A stretch of DNA of 64,000 bases from Wuchereria bancrofti (taxonomy: Eukaryota > Nematoda > Chromadorea > Rhabditida > Onchocercidae), in NCBI GenBank assembly GCA_005281725.1, contig SSBO01000012.1:15267075-15331074 (forward strand), given 5' to 3'. The notes below the pieces were generated by a model that did no database searches, was not told where the DNA came from, and saw only the letters and a list, made by a program, of their open reading frames with translations. Below are positions 1 to 11,202 of this stretch, piece after piece. The stretch's first letter is position 1. Every line of letters starts with the position of its first letter. Made by a program: the position numbers and the translations under genes.

Positions 1-100
1 AAAGTGATGCGAAGAGTTACGGAAAAGTCTTCACTTATTACTTCGTTACAAATGCTAGTCTCTTTGCTGTCTTTCTCCTGGATTTATTTAAATGTTTCAG

Positions 101-2203
101 TTATTCGAGGAATTCTCTGAAACAACATACTTTAGGCGTAATTCAAGGTATTCAAGCTGGTTTACAACAGCTGGCTCATTCATCCCAAAGCTTGCATTGT
201 GCTGGGAACGATGTCAATAATTGCCGGATAGAGGAAAATTCCGTTCGTACAAAACCAGAATTATCATCGCAGAGTTTCAGCGAAAGTCGGACATCCAGTC
301 AATACTTGTCCAAAAAGGGTCTTACGTCGTCACTTAGCATCGGTAATGTAGTACAGGTGTGATAGCTTTCTCTGGTTTATTAGGAATGTTCAGTAATTTG
401 TTAGATTATTGAGAACTCTAATATCAGTCGTAATTTTAGCATGGTACACAAACGACAATTACAGAAAGTGGTGAACAGCGTTTGGTATCCATTTCATTGC
501 AGAGTTTGCCAGGTACTTTCGTATTATATAAATCCATGACACGCTTCTATTAAGTAAAGCTTGAAATATACTTTAATCGAAGAGGACCTTAATCTCCCTG
601 TCGTGAATTGCTAAATTTGTATTTCCTCGGATTGTGGATACCTATTATTGCTACAGTTTATTATTAAATTGTAATTAGTCATATAAATTATAGCAAGATC
701 TAGGTCGTTCGATAAGTGCACCATTTGCTGGTGAGAATCTTGCCGGTGCAGTACTAAAGGAGGACCTCACATTGCCACCAAATTGGGCTGTCGAAATGAC
801 ACCAGAAGGAATTCGGTCTCTTTTTCCGAATTTTTTTTTATTCTAGTAAGTGTAGTTTCTGAAGCATTGTGCGTAACATGTTTTTGAAGCATAGGCGATG
901 TCGTCGCTTTTGATGCATTGTGCGTAACATTTGATTGTTCTTTGTACTATAGACCGTTTTCAATATTTCCTTGCAAACTGATGTTCCTTAACCAAACACT
1001 ATTCGATGTTAAAATATTTTTTTAACTGATGTTCGTTTTGAAGCATTCGTCGTAGTATTTTTCTACTGGTTTTGATAAGGCATATGTGTTTAGTATCCTT
1101 TTATTATTTCTCTGTTACAGTTACTATGTGGATCACAATAATCGGCGGACACATTGGATTCATCCTCTTGTTAAAGAAAATTTGCCTTTGGGCTGGACAA
1201 AGCAGTTTGATTCGATGAATGGAGTAACATATCACAAGTAATATTTCCAGTGGCTCTGTTTTTCATGCTTTGTTAGGAATAAATAAAGCTGTAACTTTTC
1301 AGTGCATTGGTAACATGGAAATAGGAAAAGCAAAGTAAAACGGAATGTTTTAGTAAGTTAGATGGTCGAACGCAGTTGGAGCATCCTGGCTTGGCAACAC
1401 CTGTAAATTATGCACAGAATAATTCTGCAGCACATTTAACACGACGTGCTGAGAGCACAATTGAAAAATTGAATATTATTGGTGAAGGTATATTTATTAT
1501 TAATATATTTATGTTGAACATAGTTTGAGCATAATTTAATGAAGAACAATATGGTTTCAAAAGTAAAGCCTCATTTTACATTTCATTTGTTTATATATAT
1601 ATGAACAGACCATAAAAAGTTTCTGATAAGTATAATATTTGGCTGAAAAGCAAGCATTTTACTGTGTTTGATAAAATTTTTTAGTCAAATAACTGATATA
1701 CTTCTTCTATTTGAATTTTCATCTAGTAAAACTTTTGCCTGCATTGATTATAGATATTCCTGACTGGCTCCGTTTGTACTCTCGTGCCCCGTATGAATTA
1801 GATCATTTACTAGAGGTCAGTTTATTTTAATGGTTTTATAACTATAATATTATAAACACGAGCATTTTAAGATCAATCTATCGAAACCCGTAGAGGAGTA
1901 TAATTCTTAGTTACTTTGATGTATTGTAATGGAGGTAAATTAACGCAAATTGCAAATCAGTCCATCTTTTGTTGTTTCATTGTAATGAGTTTCATTCTTA
2001 AATACTAAGAATTACTCTGTAGCGAGTTGCAGTGGCCGTTATTCCGCTTACCACAGCTGGAGCAGTATGATAATCAGTTGATGAAGCTGTACAAACAAGA
2101 AGGCATTGATATTGCAATCAAATATGAGCGTTTTCGGCGTGAAATCAACCGTGAAATTGCACGGCGGCAACAAAAATTCATGGCATCTGCAAATGCACTT
2201 TAG
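101..2203 (+). CDS. sav-1: Salvador homologue (WW-WW-SARAH scaffold), 5' end outside window
   Basis: Scaffold of the Hippo kinase cascade; Salvador proteins bind MST/Hippo kinase through a C-terminal SARAH helix. Seven exons fit with matching phases: 101-356, 440-512, 704-815, 1121-1237, 1354-1487, 1754-1815, 2033-2203. WW1 reads LPPNWAVEMTPEGIR then YYVDHNNRRTHWIHP across the 815/1121 junction. WW2 starts LPLGWTKQFDS and ends GRTQLEHPGL, so its second Trp is replaced, as is also usual for WW2 of animal Salvador. The SARAH region starts IPDWLRLYSRAP and runs through LPQLEQYDNQLMKLYKQEG to a helical, Arg-rich end and a TAG stop. The first visible exon starts in mid-codon, so the N-terminus lies left of the window. 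Exon 3 uses the acceptor at 702-703 rather than the one 11 bases earlier, because only that keeps the frame. Identity is secure; the symbol follows the C. elegans orthologue. Confidence 0.9.
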
Positions 2204-2334
2204 TGGAAGAATTCGTTAACTCTTTTAGTTTCGAGGTAATTTTTTCGAAGAGACTTTCTTGCTTTCATCACCAGAATAATTTTTTGCTTGAAAACAGCCA
2301 AAAATTCCCTTGATCCTTTGGTTTTAGTTTTTTA

Positions 2335-2382
2335 AGATTTAGTTTACCAATTTTGCATAGATTTAGTTTACCAATTTTGCAT
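2335..2382. repeat. 24-bp perfect tandem duplication
   Basis: Two identical copies of a 24-base unit (2335-2358 and 2359-2382, containing AGTTTACCAATTTTGCAT) lie about 130 bases after the Salvador stop codon, probably in its 3' untranslated region. Replication slippage is enough to explain it. Confidence 0.85.
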
Positions 2383-3942
2383 ATCTGCTAAGTAACTTCT
2401 GCACTGAATCTCAGGAGACAGATATATGTGTAAATAGTTTACCCTACGAAGAGTTCCATGCAGTAATGTTCAGCAGTAGTAAGATCCAGTTTTATTAGCA
2501 TGCCAAAGATTTTCGTATTTTTGAACTTGCTTATATATTTGATACATTTTAAAATGTAAAATGCATTAATATTTACTGCTGTTTTGTGGAAATGCTTCTT
2601 TCTGATCTTCATTCAGGATTTAAAACGGAATGTGAAGTAAACGTAACTGAACTGCTGAAAAGTGTCTCCGCGAAGTTACTAACTAACCATGAAAATTTAG
2701 CAGCTGTAACTAATCCTGGGATTTATATATCTCTATGTTCAAAATATATTTCATGTTGCCAGTGCTCAAATATATTTCAATAATTACTCAGGTTAAATGT
2801 TAAGAGAAAGTTTCATTCATTTTAGCAATATCTCCTGAAAATTCATAATGTACTGACTGTTTCAGGTATGTCCACGTGTTAGTCTGTCACACTGTTAGGT
2901 ATTTTTAAACTTTTTTTTTCATTTTTGGGCTGTTTTTTGATTAAAAAACTTTTTTGATATTGTTAGTTAAAATGCCCAGTTGTTCTCAGAATTTTCAAAA
3001 TATAAAGACTAATAAGAAGAGATCAATATAAAATTCTGAAATTCTGCGTTCATATCACCACCGGTTTGTTTCTCAACCTCATAAACTTATTGTTCTTACT
3101 GTTGTTTTTTGGCATACTGCCTTTTACTTCACCATATATCTAAACTTCTTGGTTACCTATTCTGTTTCACAGTTTGAAATCGAATTTCATGCAAATTGGC
3201 TTCGATGCCATGTGAAATGCATTGAAACACAGTAATTTTTATTTGATCAGTGCGCATTTACATGTTTATTACTTTTTATTAGTGCTGCATTTACATGTTC
3301 ATTAATCATGATAATAAAAATGGAAACAATATTACTGGGTGAAAATGAGAAACCAATGGCGATCATTAAGTGATGATCATCGTGTCAGTAGCCATAGCAA
3401 AACCAGGAAATATGCTATAAATAGTTATACAATTACTGTGGCTTTACGATATAGTGAAATCTTTATGAGAGATGAAATTGAAGTCTGGCTGGGTCGCATG
3501 TCGCAGAGTATATTGGCATATGGAAGGATGGGAACACTGAAGGTACAAACGTGAAGTGTTAAATTCAGTGGTCCCAATGAGGTCTGATAACAGGATTAAA
3601 CTGTGACAGTGACGTGACTATTACACGGACTTTGTTTCGCATAAGAATATAACTGTCTAAGTCAGATTTGCTATGGATGCTGCTAAACAGACGTTGTTTC
3701 ATCCGACGGTACCGCCAAAGGCAGTCGGAAAAGAAATGGATGAGTAGTTTTAGTGACTCGATATATATGAGGTTTCGTAGGTTGTGTCGTTTAGCACATT
3801 TCCCAGTTCTTCACTTCGGTGATCTGTCACCCTTACGACAAGAAGGTAGACATGATGAGGAATAGTTATACAATGGAGGTGCAGACATCGGAGGAGTTTG
3901 TCATTTAGAACCACTTGTTGTCAAATGAAAAGATATCAAAGG
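2383..3942. other. Intergenic, no secure gene
   Basis: AT-rich sequence between Salvador and the tRNA. Short open frames at 2586-2783 and 3339-3554 show no family motif or splice context. At 3674-3748 a short frame opens MDAAKQTLFHPTVPPKAVGK and stops. A different frame then continues (ending GDLSPLRQEGRHDEE, stop at 3863-3865) with more protein-like composition. This may be a frameshifted relic, but it was not identified. Confidence 0.4.
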
Positions 3943-3950
3943 TTTACATA
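3943..3950 (+). promoter_or_regulatory. TATA-like box upstream of tRNA-Sec
   Basis: TTTACATA sits 26-33 bases before the first tRNA base. Selenocysteine tRNA genes in animals use a type 3 RNA polymerase III promoter with a TATA element near -30 and a PSE further up. The position fits, but the match is one short AT-rich word in an AT-rich genome, and no PSE was recognised. Confidence 0.3.
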
Positions 3951-3975
3951 GTGAGACGCGGAAATTGGCTGTGGT

Positions 3976-4062
3976 GCCTGGATGAATCTCGGTGGTCCGG
4001 GATGCAGGCTTCAAACCTGTAGCCGTCTAGCGACGGAGTGGTTCGATTCCGCCTTCCGGGTG
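3976..4062 (+). tRNA. tRNA-Sec: Selenocysteine tRNA, anticodon TCA
   Basis: An 87-base tRNA that reads UGA as selenocysteine. It starts GCCTGGATGA and ends CCTTCCGGGTG; the acceptor arms pair with G-U wobbles at two positions. The anticodon arm is GCAGG-CTTCAAA-CCTGT with anticodon TCA at 4011-4013. A long variable arm follows (AGCCGTCTAGCGACGGAGT region) and then the T loop GGTTCGATTCC. These are the diagnostic features of eukaryotic tRNA-Sec, and the sequence aligns almost base for base with animal tRNA-Sec. There is no intron. The first run of four T's downstream is near 4098, so the 3' trailer would be about 35 bases. It implies the organism keeps selenoprotein synthesis, which some parasitic nematode lineages have lost. 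Confidence 0.96.
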
Positions 4063-4155
4063 TTATCTTTGTGGACGGAGCACATTGTCAGGAGGTCTTT
4101 TGGGAATCCCTTTCAAGGATCTTTGAATTTGTATTTGTAACGGATGTGGATCAGA

Positions 4156-4240
4156 ATTGGGCCTGGGCCCAGGAAGGGGAATGAAGTGAGTAGCAAACCC
4201 TGTCCCTCGAAGGGGACAGTACTTCGGACTACTACGCCTC
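4156..4240. other. Hairpin-rich segment, possible structured RNA
   Basis: Just downstream of tRNA-Sec, a locally GC-richer stretch holds nested complementarity: a perfect 12-base palindrome CCTGGGCCCAGG (4162-4173), a 7-bp stem CTGTCCC/GGGACAG with a 6-base loop (4200-4219), and an outer stem AGTAG (4189-4193) with CTACT (4229-4233) that also encloses C-TTCG-G at 4222-4227. It matches no RNA family I recognise (not U6, SRP, RNase P or spliced leader) and no coding frame was seen. It could be a functional non-coding RNA or simply a chance foldable patch. Confidence 0.3.
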
Positions 4241-4452
4241 TATCAACGTTATTTGACTACGAAACCAAATCACTATGAACCAAAAATTATAGCTTTTCAA
4301 AAAAGAACGAAGCGGAAAAGTTTGGAAGACGGAAGTCCAATATTTTGTCTAAAATTTTATCAGCAAGTGAAAGGATATGATTTACAGCAGATAAGTTTTG
4401 ATATGATGAATGAATAATTACAAATAGTTAAGATTATGATGCTCTTATTGAA

Positions 4453-4701
4453 TTAATAGAAAATAATATGTGCTTTACTTTTACCAGCATGTAACTGAAT
4501 GCTGGTAACACTACGTTTGTAAGGTATTTTCCGCCTCACAATATACCATTCCATGAAAATTGCTACAAAAAACACGACAACACAGAAGATAAATATGTAA
4601 ATGGCCCAGGAGGGCACGACATGCAACCGGACACCACCATCTAGAATGCAGAATTCGCGTAGTGAATGACCAAGTTGCTCGATTAGATCGGCGATTACCA
4701 T
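4453..4701 (-). CDS. Possible single-helix membrane microprotein
   Basis: An 82-codon frame begins at the first ATG after an in-frame TGA and ends TAA at 4453. It encodes a short N-terminal part (MVIADLIEQLGHS), then one strong hydrophobic helix of about 20 residues (roughly 35-55, AIYIFIFCVVVFFVAIF), then a positively charged tail (IVRRKIPYKRS), which suggests a tail facing the cytosol. A candidate 3' splice site (TACAG) lies 14 bases before the ATG, so this may be a trans-spliced mRNA or the last exon of a larger gene. No family was recognised, and an overlapping frame is also open, so coding status is uncertain. Confidence 0.33.
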   Translation of the reverse strand: MVIADLIEQLGHSLREFCILDGGVRLHVVPSWAIYIFIFCVVVFFVAIFMEWYIVRRKIPYKRSVTSIQLHAGKSKAHIIFY

Positions 4702-5443
4702 ATGCAACGGCCAACCTGTACCTCATCTTCTTATCAATGCCATTCATTGCATTAGCTTATTCATCATTGAATTGGTTCAGTGTTTTTCGTTTGTCACAGA
4801 GTTTTTATGGTTTTTTTTAAAATTTTTAGTTTTTGCTTTACAACTGTCAGTTATTCAGTGCCGGAAGTGATATAACTACACGACAGACACGGTTGTATCT
4901 CGATCTTAAAAAGACCATTTGTTTAGCTGTTCCATTCTCCCACTTATCTCATCTAACAGCTAGGTAAAAATTAAACATATTTCGATTGATATCATTGATA
5001 TTACCTTGAAGGATATTGTTTACACATTCTGACTGGATGTTAAACATTGAGGAAAGCAACCGGAAATCACCTGAAAATACTTCGTTATTCATAACTGTAG
5101 AAAGTTGAACAAGTTGGTAGTTTGTTGCCGAAATGTACAGTTTATGAATATTGTTTAAGGATAGTGGAATAAAATGCCTGTATTTTCGTTAACATAACCA
5201 TTCAATAAATTATCCGAAAATAAGTGAAATGATGTCACCGTGAAATGAGACATCATAAGAATAACAGCAGAAGGTATCAATTTGTAGGCGTAGGGAACTG
5301 ATGATAACGTCTTAGTGAAAAATAAAAGAGGTAAATTTATTAATCTTCCAGCTAACATGGGAATAATTTTCCTGTTTACAGGTGACATTCTCTTATCCTT
5401 TCTCAATGATTGAAGCGAATTTCAAACAATTCAAACCATATTG

Positions 5444-6960
5444 TCAAAGCCGCTGAGCAATGTTTATGTTTGTTCTTGTCATTAAAACTGACAAACCAGT
5501 GTAAATTTTAACATAAGGTAGTTTTCGAACGTCGTTTACCAAACCATCAAGAATAATTATAGCCAGAATATTTGGTTGATTGTAGGTTTTATCCTCAAGA
5601 AACCAGCGCTTATACAAAGTCGAAGCATAAATCTGAAGTGTCAGTTGGAAATTTCAGCTTTTTTACAAAATTTCAGTGAAGCTTGATGTCGATTACAACG
5701 TGAAAACATTTGTTATAAGTTTTTGGTATAAGTCCATTTTGTTTATCGAAATAATACCTTTACAAAAGTTCGAGCACTAATTACGAACTGTTGTATCTTC
5801 TCAGCGTCCATATGGATACATTCATCTTCAAACAAACAGCCATATTCATACTTGTTGCTGTAGACTACCGATGAACTTGCTGGAGGTGCCAATTGTCGTA
5901 CTAAACAGCTTGTCGAACTCATACAGCATTTTTCATGTAGTCCATTTGAATTATTAACTTTTACTGCTTGTGAAATTTTAACATGATGTTCAGGTAGGAC
6001 TCATTTCCATCCTTCTAATAGAAAGCTTTTCCTAATAGAAGGATGGAAGTGAAGAAAACTTTAATAAAGATGTTGATATTATCAAAGAGAATATCGCCTT
6101 CGCTCAAGTCCAAACACAATTAAACAATTCAATTACCCAAATTAGCTTGAATTAAATATCCCTTTTATCTAATTTTTCGCTCCAAACTCTTGCTTGTACC
6201 AAATAAAGCTTGGACCTCGGATAATCTCATCTTTTGTAAACATAATAGGAGTGAAGCAAAGACGATTGCAAACATTTATATGTTTGCAAGTCAATAAATT
6301 TATATAAATTTAAGTAAAAAATTAATTTTTCTCATTTATTGTTAATTATGTTGGTATTATTAATTAGTTGCATTATTAATTGCAACTATTTTTAAAGAAT
6401 TTCATCCTTCAGTTTTTTTAAAAATAGCAAATTGAAGGAAGATCTCACCAATAAGTATACCCAGTGAGAGCGAAGAGTCATTTCTGACTAGCACTGACTT
6501 CAGCTTTTCAAATGCATCTAGAATAACTGTGGAGCCAGAATCGCTAAGCTGTTGATGTAAATCACAAATGAACGGAAGATGAGGCATGAGATTACAGTGC
6601 GAACGAAACTGAATTAAAATTTTTTGATCCATGGACCAAAATTTTAAAGAATTTATTGCTAATTACATTTAAATTGACTAATATATTTAAAAAATGTATT
6701 TTTGTTGCAATTTTATTTATGCCACTAAGTTTTGTTTATAAAAGCATTAACAGAGTCTACAATGGTCATAATTAACTGTTGTGAACTTTAGGTTTTATTT
6801 ATTTATTATTAAATTTTTAAAACAATGAACCAACCTGAAGAGGTTCATAGAGTGGCGATGGAAAAGTACACGGTGAAAAAAATAGTAGATTTGACGTTTG
6901 TGCTGTCCTAACCACAAATTTGCTAAAGACATAAAAAACAGCGGTCAATAAATTCTCCAT
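5444..6960 (-). CDS. Unidentified multi-exon gene (incomplete model)
   Basis: Several minus-strand exons look coding and share phases. 6835-6960 begins MENLLTAVFYVFSK and ends SPLYEPLQ. 6461-6608 contains NLMPHLPFICDLHQQLSD. The next starts at 6230 and reads DEIIRGPSFIWY. A later exon, 5758-5999, contains EKCCMSSTSC and YEYGCLFEDECIHMDAEK. The last, 5444-5632, contains YKRWFLEDKTYNQPN and ends INIAQRL. Junctions 6835/6608, 6461/6230 and 5758/5632 are in phase; the link between about 6200 and 5999 could not be closed, so one or more exons there are missing or misplaced. The start is ambiguous: an overlapping frame from ATG at 7039 encodes a Gln-rich peptide (MSSDGYHRENQHH then a Q run). I recognise no domain. 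Confidence 0.42.
6005..6048. repeat. Inverted repeat, 13-bp perfect arms
   Basis: TTCCATCCTTCTA (6005-6017) and its exact complement TAGAAGGATGGAA (6036-6048) flank an 18-base spacer. The spacer also carries a 9-base direct repeat, CTAATAGAA. It lies immediately upstream (minus strand) of the putative splice acceptor at 6000-6001 of the unidentified gene. It could be a tiny transposon footprint or a hairpin in the intron. Confidence 0.75.
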
Positions 6961-9900
6961 TTTCTTGAAATTCAAACTGTAACTGTTGTTGCTGCTGTTG
7001 GTGGTGTTGATTCTCCCGATGATATCCGTCACTGCTCATTTTGCATTCCCTCCTGATATTCTTTCATAGAGCGTGAAAACTTCGCCAAAGATTTAATATC
7101 ACTGGAAACAATCTTTTTTTTTTAAAGTTGTCTAATTTGCATCCATAAATAGACTTGTCGAAAAGTTGAATGTAAAGAAAAATCTGTAAAATAACTATTC
7201 TTTCTGCACTCTGTAGTGAAGGATGAAAGGATTTCAAACTTTAATGCTATAGCAAGAAAGAGAACGAAATGATATGATATTTGTCAACTTTGATTCAATG
7301 CCTAAAATACGAAAAGATCACTCTAAGTTCATATATGGTAATAATGGCTCACTTCTATCACACAAATGTTTTAATCCTTCTTTACACTATGTTAAAAACA
7401 TACTATTCAAAAATTAAACAAGCGATATCGAAGAAAGAAGTGGGAAATGATAAGCAGGTATTAATTGATGCTAAACAGATAGATGAGTTAGCTAATAACT
7501 TCCCATTCAGGCGAAAAGTTACTGCTAAACAAAAAAAAATCCCAAATGAATAAAAGTAATTCAAACATCGACTGCCATGCCTGAAACAAAGTGTGTGTCA
7601 ACATGATGTATTTCAACGTCATTTCATATATTATACCAAAAGGGCCAGAATTTTTTTTTATGTCTAACAGAAAATAAATTTTCTAGTTGAAATTTAAGAC
7701 CACTCTTACGTTTCAAACTCCAAAAAATTAATTTTTAATTTGATTGGAAGCGGAAAACATACTGAAACTCAAAAATTCTATCTTTTTGTGTATTAAAAAT
7801 GAAAATGCAATCACTGAAGCGTTAAAACTTCAATTGAAATTTTTTGCTCTAAAGTTGAAATTTTAAACAGAGAATAATTGAAGGGATGAAATATTGAAGT
7901 GGAAATCCTAAAGCCTTATTTGCTATCTTATTTTCATTTTAAGACGCAACTGAAAATGCAATCCCTTGTATATAGTGAGAAATTTTATATATGAAAGAAA
8001 GCCATGTAGAATTATTTGTGATAATACCGAAGTGATATGAGGAAGATTTTGACAGACTTGAATTGTTATCATTGGATAACTTGGAAGTTGCGAAATTTAT
8101 CAAACTCATTTCTTCCAGATTTTTTCAAAACTTGAATGAAGATTCTTTTACAGTGCATGCGAAAGATATGCACTTATTTTCAGCAAATGACAACTTTCTA
8201 GTTTGTCAATTTCATTGTTTCCACTGTAACTAAAGAACTGAAGAAATTTTTTTTTTAATTTTATTTTTTATATTTTTATTTCAACTTTTTACTTAAAAAG
8301 TGATGCAGCTGAAAGATACACTGGAATGCTTTCAAATGTCGTAGCAATCAGAAATTTTTATACATTTTTCAAAAGTAATGAATGAAGATGAAGAATGAAT
8401 AAATAAATGAGATTTTCCTTTGATAACTGGCAGAATAACTGAAGCAAAATTCTCGAACGAAAGCATTGTGAGTGTTCAGTGCAATTTTAGAAAATTATAT
8501 GCATTTGCAATGAAGAAATATCGATGTGAGATGCAAAATACATCATTGTGATCGAATAAAAATTTCAAAAGCCTTTGAAAGATTTGATTTATTTAGATAT
8601 AAGGGATAAAATTAGCATGATTTATGTTGTTAGTTTTGGAAAAAGTCCATAAAAAATTCTTAATTTTTCAATTTAGAAGAATTCAATCTAATTTAAAGTA
8701 CCTTGGATATGAAAAAGGGCGAGAAAGGAAAAATGTTTGAAATATTTGTACATATTAGATATGAATTAATTACAGATTTTGGTCTAATCTACTTTATGAA
8801 AAAATACAATCTCCAGTAATATTTTAGCATGGGTTGCTCAGACTTTTCCGGAATGCTTTTTTTTTTCAGGATGAAGTTAGTAGAACTTAATGCTTTGGAA
8901 CTCTAATTGGAAAAAAATTTTTGTTTATGGATTTCTTAAGAAGAATAAGCTGATAGACAAGTTTTATAAGTTTATATTTGAATAATCTTACAAAAGTTGA
9001 TATGGGCACTTGTCGAGTAAAGTAAATTAAATTGATAACAGAAAAACTTCAAGGAGGCAAGTAAAGTGAAAAATATACCAAGCAGTCAAAATTTGATTCA
9101 GCTAGAATGGCAGTCCGATAATTTGAAAAAATTAGCATAAAAATGCACAATATCCATCCAAATTATTTTGAAGAAGAATGACAATACCATCAAAAAACGA
9201 TAATTAGTACGAAAAGTTTTGATTAGCAATGCTTCCGCCTTTCACATTATCATTACCTTTAGTACTCGAAGTGATGATAATTTCAGGTAGTATCTGTTTG
9301 ATGACTTTAGTCAGTCAGAAAGCAGAAAAATAACAAACAATTGACAAACGTAGAGAAGTAGAAGTGAATTTCAATAAAGTATTTGCGTGGGATTTTCCGA
9401 AAGGATAAAATAGATGTAGAAAAAATTGAGATTCAACAGGAGAGGTTCGCTTTTCCATAAAAATGATGTTAAAATTATAAATAAATTACCGATTAGTGGG
9501 AATGTGTTGTGTTTCCATGTCCATTCAAATTCTTTCGAGTACGAAAAAAAGTTGTAAAATATAATTCAAAGACAAAATTTAACACTTTCTAATGACCTCC
9601 ATTGAATAAATTATTACTTATGGGAATAAAAACATAAAATAATGGAAGTAATTTTCTTCCTATTATCTGAATCATAAAAACATTATAGGATAACAATCAC
9701 GTAACGTGTCAAGGCGTGAATGGGGAATAAAAGATAATGAAAGATAATTAAAGTTGGAAAAATAGCGTTTTTTAAAAATACTTCCAAGGATCACTTCCTT
9801 ACCAGAAAAAAAGTTTCCAGCTATTTAATATACCGTCATTAAGCAAGAAATCAAAACTATTTCCATTAATTTCACGTCTGCCAATTAATTGTCAGCTAAT

Positions 9901-10666
9901 AAATGTTTATTTTTTATCAAATTACAAATAGTATATTGCTTTTTTAATCATGTTTATATTGTTAATAATTTTCAGGAAAATACTAAAGATTTTTCAGTGA
10001 AAACATAATGGAAACTAATTTATCTTAATAAGATAATTGATTTCTTTCGTCTAATAACACCATCAGTAAAACAGTAAGTAAATAAAACGCGAATCTAAAA
10101 AGAAGTATCGATTTGTCTTATAAATTTTACAGCTCATCATCCATAAGTGCTGATCGTGCAAATCAACTAAATTACTTCCTATGTTAATCTAAAAAATTGC
10201 AAAATGAGAAAATTATCAGATCAAATAACTTCATTGATTTCGGAAAGTGTATTTCAAGATCTTCATTTATTAAATTTAATCCGCTTTTAGAATGTATCTA
10301 AATCCTCTGTAAATACTCACTAAATGGTATTTCACAATTTTGCAACCTACCTTTTATGATAATAGCAATGATGCACTAGATTTATGGAATTTTATGTCGA
10401 TAATCATACGATCCCCAATAATTAAGTAGTTTCATCACATTTTTCGAGGAGAAAATTAAGTCAATAAAAGGATTGTTAAACAATGGAAATATGGCGGGTG
10501 ATATTGACCTATCAATGGTTGCGCTAATTTCCTACTGTCACGTTCGATGGATGTTGTTATATGCTGTAAAGTTAATGAACTTTATGCGAGTTACAATTGC
10601 GCCAAACACGAATATATTTGAGAAAATCTGACAAAAAGACTTCTGGCAGTCTTATAATTGTCTCAG

Positions 10667-10830
10667 CTTTGTCGAAGTGCCCTCCTGATGCTGGTGCACA
10701 TGCTTATCATCACCAAACCAGCTCTTATCATCATCAAAACAGTTCTTACCATTCATGCAATCCATCCGCTAGATATGCTACTTGCGGTTTTAACCGCCCG
10801 ACTTTCCCCGACTATTTCAATTCTGCTTGA
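10667..10830 (+). CDS. Possible orphan 3' coding exon, His/Ser/Tyr-rich
   Basis: After a good acceptor (TTGTCTCAG, ending at 10666) a frame runs 54 codons to TGA: SKCPPDAGAHAYHHQ, then YHHQNSSYHSCNPSARYA, ending NRPTFPDYFNSA. The low-complexity His/Gln/Ser composition resembles the C-terminal tail of a transcription factor. No upstream exon or DNA-binding domain was found in the preceding 3 kb, so this could be a pseudo-exon, a relic, or the end of a gene with a long intron. Confidence 0.27.
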
Positions 10831-11158
10831 ACACCATCCTTTAACATTACTAATCCACTTCACATCATATTGCAATGAGATGTTGAACTGAAGCAACAGT
10901 GGTAACAGTTTCAAAATAATTATTTATTCGTAAGATTATTCAATTTAACAGTCTTCTGTAGTCAAAATATATGAGAAGGTAAAAAAAATAGGAAAAATAT
11001 GAAAAAGTAAAAAAGGACAAAATTTAAAGTTGATATAGCAGTATGACGTGTTAGAAGGATGTTGACACTAGCTTATTTGATCGAATGTTTTGCTAGTCTT
11101 CATTCATTACATTTATTAATTAGTTATTATTTCACGCCAAATTTCAATAATGTTATTT

Positions 11159-11202
11159 AATAAGTATTTCAATAAGTATTTCCATACTTCAATAAGTATT
11201 TC
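11159..11202. repeat. Short repeats of AATAAGTATTTC
   Basis: Three copies of AATAAGTATTTC occur within 44 bases (starting near 11159, 11171 and 11191), the last separated by a short spacer. It is a simple local expansion. Confidence 0.7.

Noticed and set aside
7281..7553. 90-codon plus-strand frame
   Set aside because: No domain, no upstream acceptor, Lys/Ile-rich as expected from AT-rich DNA.
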